Below are positions 57,178-64,000 of a stretch of DNA of 64,000 nucleotides, in pieces. The stretch comes from Litsea cubeba (lineage: Eukaryota > Streptophyta > Magnoliopsida > Laurales > Lauraceae): contig CM022945.1 in assembly GCA_012931725.1 (NCBI GenBank), forward strand, positions 14,122,087 through 14,186,086, in the 5' to 3' direction. The notes below the pieces were generated by a model, which saw only the letters and a list, made by a program, of their open reading frames with translations, did no database searches and had not been told where the DNA came from. A program made the position numbers and the translations under genes. Each line of letters begins with the position of its first letter. Positions within the stretch are counted from its first letter, which is position 1.

Positions 57178-60100
57178 GGATGAATAACGTGGGTATCCCC
57201 GAGGTCTTTGACGCAACAGGACCAATCCACTGGGTGGTGCCCGCTTAAACCCACACAAACTGATAATTTTGAGGGGGAAAAAGAACAGCAACAATGGGAT
57301 ATTATATCTCTTCTCATTGATCATATAATTTCTTGGATCTACAGATACCATCAACTCTGACAGTTGAAATTAATAAACTATAAAACAATTTGATGCTAAA
57401 TAGACTACAATCTCCAATTCTAGATCACACAACTTATTTTAGAGAATAGATTGATCAGAATCTGACAGAAACCAATGTGATGAAGCACTTACTCAAATGG
57501 AGGCTCAATTTCAATCCCAAGGGTCAAGTGCAAAGAAAACCCAGTAGCTTCCTCAACATGAGATTCACCTTCATTAATGTCCGTGTGCGCCTCATGAGGG
57601 CATCCCCTAGGAATATATAGAATATCTCCTTCTCTAAGCAAAAATTGCTTGTTTTCACATGCATCATTGGTACCCTCAGAACCAACATTAAGAGGTTCAT
57701 ACAATCGAGGTAACTGGACTGCTGAATGAGGGAAAACTGTCCATTTCTTACTTCCAAGAAGTTGACATACAAACACGCAGTGATCATCATAGTGCTGAGT
57801 CAAGCCCTGTGATCTAGGAGGTGTCAGGTACAAATTGGCTCCTACAGATGGCTGACCAAATAGCATCTCTAACCCATCCGCAATGGCAGCAATCTTCCTA
57901 GAGCGGAACTCCATCCCACGCAAGGCAATAGTATAGCCATTTTGATATGCCTCTTTACATTTCTGAACATGGTCTTTACCGATGCTATAACCCATATAAT
58001 CATTCCAAAAATGCACCTCTTCCTTTAAAATCCCCAATGTTTTAACTACCCGTATATCTTGCCCATACACTATTGGACAAGCCAACCCACCTTTAACCTC
58101 TTTTAGGAAAGTAAGGATGTCTAGTTCATCAGACGCAATAGGTGGGCAAGAAAACAACCCTCCCAAAATAGAATCAAGGATAGAATCAATTGTTCTAGAA
58201 TTGAAATGCCGAACTAAGGAACTAAAAACACTATCATTGTCATCTGAACTTCTTGATTTTGTCTTAAACAGAATGGGAGAATCCTCCCAATTGCTCAACA
58301 TAAAATGTTCAAAGTCAGACTCCATGCTACCAAATATACTTCTTTTAACTGCATCAGAAGTGCAAGTTGAATGGCAACCATAATTCATAGAAAACCTAAA
58401 GATTGTCTCGGCCAGATCCAGTGTCTTCATGTTGTTGTACAAATATCTCTTTTCTTGATTGTTAATTTGAAAGGCCGAATCCTGTAATTTGGCCCATAAA
58501 TCTTTCAAATAACACAAAAAGGCTACAGAAAGTTCCACTGGGATTTTCTCTAAGAACTCTGCACTGCAGGTATTGATGAGAGTTGCCACTGCTTCAATAA
58601 CTAAAAAAAGAGGCTTATCTTCCACAAATCCAATTCTAGAATAGTTGCTAGTGCCCTCTTCCCTACCACAAAGAGAAACCAGTTTCATAGGAAAGGCGGC
58701 AACCTGACAAAACAGGGACCTGTGATAAGTCAGGCCAGAGGAATACATGAAGCCACATAAAGACTAAAATATGAGACAGATAAAAATCAAAGTATACATG
58801 CTTTTATGATAATACTGTTCCTAAACAAGAAAGAAAGAAAAAGGAAAACACAACCGGGTCTAACATCACCTATATGAGCCTTCTGTTTTGCATGTATCTG
58901 GTCCTAAATTTATCCCTTTCTTCATCTTTTCTAAGAAATCTTCTCTTCTATTTCTTAAATAAAGTCATTCATTTCTTAACTTACTTCCCATTTTTGATAT
59001 ACTTCCCCGGCATTCACTGTATTAACAGATCCTTAAAATTGTAAAATACATTTATCATCTATATTGATCTCTTCTTTCACTGATACTCTTTCCATTATCT
59101 TTCTCTCAACCAAATGTATAAAATTTCATTAGGCCTTATCGCTTTCTAAGTGTGTTGTTTTGTTAAGTAATACCTCTCAATGTCTTCCATACTCCTTGTT
59201 TCTTATCATTCTTGAAAAAAAAATGAAGAAATAAAATTCTTTTCATCAATAACATAGGTTGGTTGTCCCTTTTGCTTCAATGTGGATTAAAATATAGACC
59301 CGTATCTATAATCATGATTATGTGGAAGGTATGGACATTAAAAGTCTCCAACCACTGTGATTTTTTGCCAGTGGTCCATCCAGTCAGAGCTACAAGATGA
59401 AGGTCTAGATCATGAGATTGTGAGGCATAAGTTAAGGGTAAGCATTACCACCATTCCCATTGATGGCTATTTGGTACTCCACAAAATTTTACATGACTAG
59501 TTAAGCTTGCAATCAACAACATCAACGAGATGGTTCCACCAAAAATTAAAAAGGCTTGCATTCAACAACAGAACATGCTCATAAAAACATTCCACGCACA
59601 GAACATGGTCAAAACACCAAAAACACATAAAACTCAAACACCAAAAATACTCACAAAAGCTTCTCTACGGCAGAAAACTCTCGCAGCCGTTCCCTTCCTA
59701 TCAAAGTGGTCGACAAATCCAGCATAGCATTACAAGCACCCATCACCACTCGCTTCTTCCCACTCGCAACAGCGTTCACCAAAGCACATATAATCTCTTC
59801 ATCAGAAGATATTCTCGCATTCAATTCAAAAGAGCAGAGAGCAAGAGCCCCAACAATTTCCGCACTGCAAGCAGCGATCTTGGGGTACCTGAAATTCAAA
59901 ACCACCCCATTTAACTAGGAAGATAGATAGAAAGATGGAGAGAAAGAGAGAGCAATAAGAACTCACTTGGGGTGGAGAAGGCATGGAAGAAGAGAGAGTA
60001 GAGAGTCTTGGAGGGTGGGTTTTGGGAGGGATTGAGGGTTGTTTTGTTGAGGAGATGGGATATTTTGGATGAGAGAGAGATGGGTTTTGAGTAATTTGGG

Positions 60101-60229
60101 GAGGAGAGATTGGGAGAAGGGGGTGTGGATGTTGGAAGAGGCAGCAAGCAATTGAGCAAACAGGTGGTGGGGGTTGTGAGGAGGAAGAGTTGTTTTCCTT
60201 TTCCTCTTCCTAGGAGAGGAAGAATCCAT
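55006..60229 (-). CDS. NO66/MINA53-like JmjC ribosomal oxygenase
   Basis: Four exons on the minus strand: 60229-59967, 59888-59655, 58719-57493, 55636-55006, giving 2355 nt and 784 aa, fully in phase with a stop at 55006. The N-terminus is basic (SSPRKRKRK), fitting a nucleolar signal. The Cupin_4/JmjC core lies in exon 3: GLTQHYDDHCVF gives the iron ligands H475 and D477, and GDILYIPRGCPHEAHT the second His (about H541), followed by FSLHLTLGIE. The C-terminal winged-helix-like part includes WEGFAHIALHCWN, DPTFRKACMVA, QRATFSYIINKI and KQYMNGMLSL. NO66-family enzymes are Fe(II)/2-oxoglutarate dioxygenases; animal members hydroxylate a ribosomal-protein histidine. The plant N-terminal region of about 400 aa before the core is longer than in animals. 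The exon 3 acceptor was chosen over a second AG 16 nt downstream because only it keeps the frame. No damage is seen. Confidence 0.95.
56240..56381. mobile_element. hAT-type MITE, copy 2 (142 bp)
   Basis: A second copy of the 3440-3570 family. The left end CTATGATGCACGGATAC is identical; the right end (GTGCATCATAG) is partly altered by a small insertion (ATGTTGTATCA). It is flanked by CTAGAACA (56232-56239) and CTAGAACC (56382-56389), an 8-bp duplication with one mismatch. It lies inside intron 3 of the NO66-like gene. Confidence 0.85.
57140..57179. repeat. T17 followed by G23 homopolymers
   Basis: Seventeen T run directly into twenty-three G. A G-run this long is rare in plant DNA. On the NO66 transcript strand it reads C23 A17, upstream of exon 4. 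Confidence 0.95.
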
Positions 60230-61110
60230 AGTGAGAGGTGCTGTGAGCCTGTGAATGATGAAAAAGGTTGGCTGTATATTGTTTACATCAAGGGCCCAAT
60301 TTCTATAAATGGGATTATCCTCCTTGATTTAATAACCTTAAGTTTTTTATTTTTGTGAAATTCAATCAAACTTATAGTAAAGGTTTAATGAGTATATAAA
60401 AGGGGTGATCTGCTAATCAAAGGTGGGCTCAATTAGGCCCCATAGAACTGGAATGCACCTGCTTAGCTTCTTCATGGTATAGGTTGTGGGACAAAATACT
60501 TTCAAGCACTTTTTTTTTTTTTGCACTTTTTTCAGCTCCAAATTGGTCATCCCAGCTCTTTTGCAAGTCTAATAAACTCTTATATATTTTATTTATATCT
60601 TGACTCTTTACAGATTTTGTGAGATTTTAGAAAAAAGCCAAAAAAATCTAGATTTATAAATCTGATTTTCTACGCTTTCACGGGCCCTCAATTCATTATC
60701 CAAATCATTTGATATTCTCTTAATAATGATAAGCATAAAGATATTACGATTTCATAGAATATATCTTTGTATAATTTGAGAAACATGTAAAAATTAGAAA
60801 CAAGTCTAAAAGTGTTGGATGTACTCATTTACTCGTATGAAAATAATGATTTCGACAAACATGAAAATGTATTTGGATTCTCATGTACATTTGACAATGA
60901 CCAGGCCAGGCCAAGCCCATGTGTTTGGATCCCCACAGCTTGGTTGGCTACAATCATTTTAGCTGTAAATCTAATTACCTTTAATTCCATTTTCTGTAAA
61001 TTTAATTACTTGCGGCTGTTTACCTATAATTATAATGGCAAAGAATAAATCAAGTTTTAGGCAACTCATTTTGTCCAAACTTATGACCCCAATTTACACA
61101 AACAAGTAAA
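60230..61110. other. Promoter side of the NO66-like gene and spacer
   Basis: AT-rich, with no gene in this stretch. The upstream region of the NO66-like gene (minus) lies at the left end. No clear TATA box was chosen. Confidence 0.45.
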
Positions 61111-61118
61111 CTCAGTTT

Positions 61119-61306
61119 GATAACGGTGCCTTACTATTAGTTCTCACTGCGAGGTCGAGGTCCAGGTTTCGACCCTGGCCTCCTCCTTTCCTTGTATATG
61201 TGAGTTTCTCTCTCCCTATATTTGCGGGTTCTTCTCGTATGTGTGAGTCTCTAGGGGACCCAGCCCCCGTTAGCTGGGATAACAAAAGAAAAAATATATA
61301 TATACA
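61119..61306 (+). mobile_element. tRNA-derived SINE with 15-bp target duplication
   Basis: The head contains a T-arm-like box B with a perfect 5-bp stem and 7-nt loop (CCAGG TTTCGAC CCTGG, near 61161-61177) preceded by a box A-like TTAGTTCTCACTGCGAGG. The body includes CCTTGTATATGTGAG and GGGGACCCAGCCCCC, and it ends in an A/TA-rich tail. The direct repeat AAGTAAACTCAGTTT flanks it (61104-61118 and 61307-61321) without mismatch. The layout is like plant Au-type SINEs, but family membership was not tested. Confidence 0.8.
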
Positions 61307-61309
61307 AAG

Positions 61310-61361
61310 TAAACTCAGTTTAAGATGATCCACCCTAAACTCAGTTTAAGATGATCCACCG
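61310..61361. repeat. 26-bp tandem duplication
   Basis: AAACTCAGTTTAAGATGATCCACC occurs twice in tandem (61310 and 61336), partly overlapping the right SINE target duplication. Confidence 0.75.
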
Positions 61362-62093
61362 AGGTCCCAAGAAAAAAATGGGGCAGTGAAACTAATGGAC
61401 ACAGTATGAGGGGTTGTCCAAGATCAGATGATGGAGAAACTTCACTGCTGCAATCCTCCCAATGCAAATATTACTCTTCTTTTACCTGTTCATATTTTTA
61501 TAAACAGATGCCTGCCCGTTTGGCTCTTCAGTACTTCTCTATCAACTAAACATAAATGCAAAGTCCTGCAACTGCACCATTTATCACAATGTGGGCTTAA
61601 TCTTATCAACAGAGTTTCACATCTGATACCAAAGTTCTGCTTTTAGGACAATATATATACGTAGTCGCTGACGATCTACCAAGGATGAGTCTAGACTCCA
61701 GTCTCTTCAAGTACAGTATTAGAAACCCAAGAGTACCCTATATGACTTAATTGAATAAGGCAAAGATCCATGTTCGGCTAATTGTGGAGCCTTAAGTTTG
61801 CAATATAAAGAGATCCTTCTGTCTCTTGTTGGGGTGAGAAGAGTAAACATATTAAATGTAGCTGGAGATGAGACCTTAACATCTTCTTTACTCTTTTAAG
61901 CAAACAATATCCATAGTTAAACCAAAAACGGAAAATAAAGGATGTAAAACTGTCAATATAATCATGGTTTCTCGGAACTGATTTCTACCAAATTTGTCCT
62001 ATGCTTGAAAATAAGAAGTCCAAATTATAATGCATCACACTCCAACCAGTTGCAACTACACTATAAGCCAGGAATCAGCTGCATGTTCTTAGA

Positions 62094-63289
62094 TCACAGA
62101 TCTTTTGAACTATCACCCAGAAGCTTAGCTAACATGCCCCTCTGATGTGCTTGAACAGTATCTGACACCAAAAGTACAAATTATTTCCTGTTAAATTTCT
62201 TACAAGCTAGTTCTCCACTAAAGAATAAAATTCTAAGTGCAAGTTGGTTACCATCTGAGCCTCCAATGTGTTTTCCCTTTATAAAGACTTGAGGTACAGT
62301 GCGCCTGCCAACAATATCTCTCAGGGCATCTTGGATATCTCCCCCGTCATCTGCAAAACTCATCAAAGCAAACCAATCAATAGAAACAAACCATGCAGAT
62401 TCAAATATCCATTGTTACAGAATCCAGAAATCTTTGTAGTTTTGAAATCTTCACCAACGGGTTTAAGAAATTTTTAACATAAACATAATTACTTTTCAAT
62501 AAAGTTAAAGGGGAGAAGAAAATTTACTCCAGAAAATGTGTGATATGTACAGCTCTGATGAGATCAGGAAATGACTAGTCTTGATAACTTGAAAAAATAT
62601 AACAGGGTTGGGATTGCATCTTCAGTCGACCAAGTTAATAACCGAGTCACCCCATCATGTGATCAACCTTCCCAAGAATAAAGGGTCAATGACCAGAATC
62701 TAAAAGAAAAAAAAATTACTAGGAGCCATGTTCTTAGCCTTCTATAAATTGTTAATTCATCCAAGCAAATGTATGATATTCGTAAGATGACGGAAAATCT
62801 GTCACTGAGCAATGAAAAGAGGGAAAAACTGTGCATCAGAGACGAATTTAGATAGAGCTGCTTGATAAGTCTGTTCACTAATCAAAACAAAAGCAGTATC
62901 ACTTAGGATTTTACAGGAGACTGCAAATCGCAGTAGCTGACATAGGTTCGGTTGGCATGCTGCAGGGTGCAGGCTGAAAATGATTTCTAGAAAGACTAAC
63001 AACAAATCAAAGAAGGCATGAGTTTTTTTATTAGAACTTTCATCATTTTGTATTTTTTGCATCAAGTCATTGTACCAATTAAATGAAGCGCTACAAGGGA
63101 GACAAATGAATAATTCATCCCAGTGACAGCAAGCAAATTTTTGCAACAATACCATTCAGTTTTTTTTTTTTTTTTGGAATGGTAGCTATAGCTTAAGCTT
63201 TATCAGTAAACAAACCTCTCAGGTCTAGCTCAACAACATAAGGTGTCTTCTTCAACTCTTCAAAAACATTTTTTGCCCTTTTACAGTAT
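62094..63289 (-). CDS. CPYC-type glutaredoxin, 3' exons (5' end beyond window)
   Basis: Three exons on the minus strand: 63289-63216, 62350-62252, 62161-62094, with a TGA stop at 62094. They encode YCKRAKNVFEELKKTPYVVELDLR, then DDGGDIQDALRDIVGRRTVPQVFIKGKHIGGSD, then DTVQAHQRGMLAKLLG. The first codon is split; the preceding exon would end in CP, making the CPYC active site. TVPQVFI and the GGSDD glutathione-binding patch are intact. The sequence is nearest to plant GRXC3/C4-type proteins, which reduce disulfides with glutathione and often carry a secretory signal peptide. That N-terminal exon was not found up to 64000, so it lies outside the window. All phases agree and no damage is seen. 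Confidence 0.92.
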
Positions 63290-64000
63290 CTGTCAATTAC
63301 CATGAAAAGAATGTAAAAATAAATAAATAAAAGTGCAGCCTCAAAAAATACATAAATGTAAAGAAAAATTATAAGTAATATTCGCACAAGTTGATGCCCT
63401 AATTAAATATATATGAGAAAAATGGAAGTGCCAGATGAACGAAGCAGCAAGAACTCTTTACAGTTATTTACTTATTAACAATAGTTGCAAAATGCATTTT
63501 ACTAGATTCCAGGAATAAATCCTCAAAACAAGTTATGCACAACAAGTAACATTGAAGGAATTCCTTTCTTCTTCCCCTCATCCCTGGGTTGTTGCAATAA
63601 GGTCCATATTAATCAATTATCCAAAGGGAGCGACAATCTAGGTTAGTATTCCTTCCATAAGTCAATGGGTTGATCAGGTACTTGTACCAATATGGTGGAG
63701 ATGGCTATTATGGCCTGTGAAGGATCAAAGTTGGGTACCCAATCCATGACTGCCAAATGTAGGCCAGTGACCTTCCATGGTGATCCAATCTGTACATGTG
63801 ATAGATCTGCCTCGGATTGGAAGCTAAGTTGATTAGACTCATGTGAAATTTGGATTTCCAACTTCCCACACAAACACCAAAGTGATGAAGGTGTTGTGTA
63901 AGTGTCTGAAATCTCACCGACTCTCCCCAAAATTCCCCAAGCAGGGATAGTTTCAACTGCTTACATGCTGCTACTACTTCTATCTTTGACAGTTTATCTG
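63290..64000. other. Glutaredoxin intron, open at the window edge
   Basis: Presumed intron 5' of the YCKRAK exon. AT-rich, with no exon or repeat border recognised. Confidence 0.6.

Larger units (their letters stand above)
55637..57492. other. Intron 3 of the NO66-like gene
   Basis: A 1.86-kb intron that holds a hAT-type MITE (56240-56381) and a T17G23 homopolymer pair (57140-57179). No other gene is seen. Confidence 0.85.

Noticed and set aside
58117..58383. Plus-strand frame opposite NO66 exon 3
   Set aside because: Antisense shadow of a well-supported exon.
1..64000. CRISPR arrays, operons or bacterial features
   Set aside because: The window is plant nuclear DNA; no regularly spaced direct repeats of CRISPR type are seen.

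Overview
This window is nuclear DNA from a flowering plant. The support is GT/AG-spliced genes of plant-only families (WRKY group IId, HD-Zip class II, TBL, IRE-type AGC kinase), AT-rich spacers, and abundant plant LINE, SINE, LTR and hAT sequence. The species cannot be named. Recurrent GGGCCCAC-type motifs and long TE-filled introns would fit a woody magnoliid-like genome, but that is a weak inference.

Layout. 1-13.2 kb is gene-poor: LINE tails, one hAT-type MITE, a tRNA-like SINE and a possible solo LTR. 13,561-14,720 (+) is a complete three-exon WRKY IId gene. 16.0-16.3 kb holds a GC-rich insert carrying a canonical 34-nt group II intron domain V, read as nuclear mitochondrial DNA. 17,424-30,401 (-) is the 3' part of an IRE-like kinase gene whose introns are full of transposons. 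30.7-33 kb is broken L1 and RTE sequence. 33,912-34,011 is a 100-N assembly gap. 35,402-37,011 (+) is a TBL O-acetyltransferase gene lacking its first exon. 37,204-37,973 is a non-autonomous hAT element with target duplication. 41,102-42,441 (-) is a complete HD-Zip II gene. 43-55 kb is gene-free repeat territory with LINE remnants, RTE tails and a perfect 195-bp tandem duplication. 55,006-60,229 (-) is a complete four-exon NO66/MINA53-like JmjC gene. 62,094-63,289 (-) is the 3' part of a CPYC-type glutaredoxin gene that runs off the window.

Gene relations. Plant genes are not in operons and nothing suggests a cluster pathway. WRKY and HD-Zip are transcription factors, IRE a signalling kinase, TBL a cell-wall enzyme, NO66 a ribosomal oxygenase, and glutaredoxin a redox enzyme. 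The most informative structural point is that IRE (-) and TBL (+) are divergent, both lack their 5' exons, and both point at the N gap. Single-base indels break only exons near that gap, so assembly loss is more likely than gene death.

No wholly new biological system was recognised. The best candidates for undescribed items are the MITE family with a 17-bp TIR, the 770-bp hAT element, the SINE with a 15-bp TSD, the nested non-autonomous Copia-like element, and the domain V insert.
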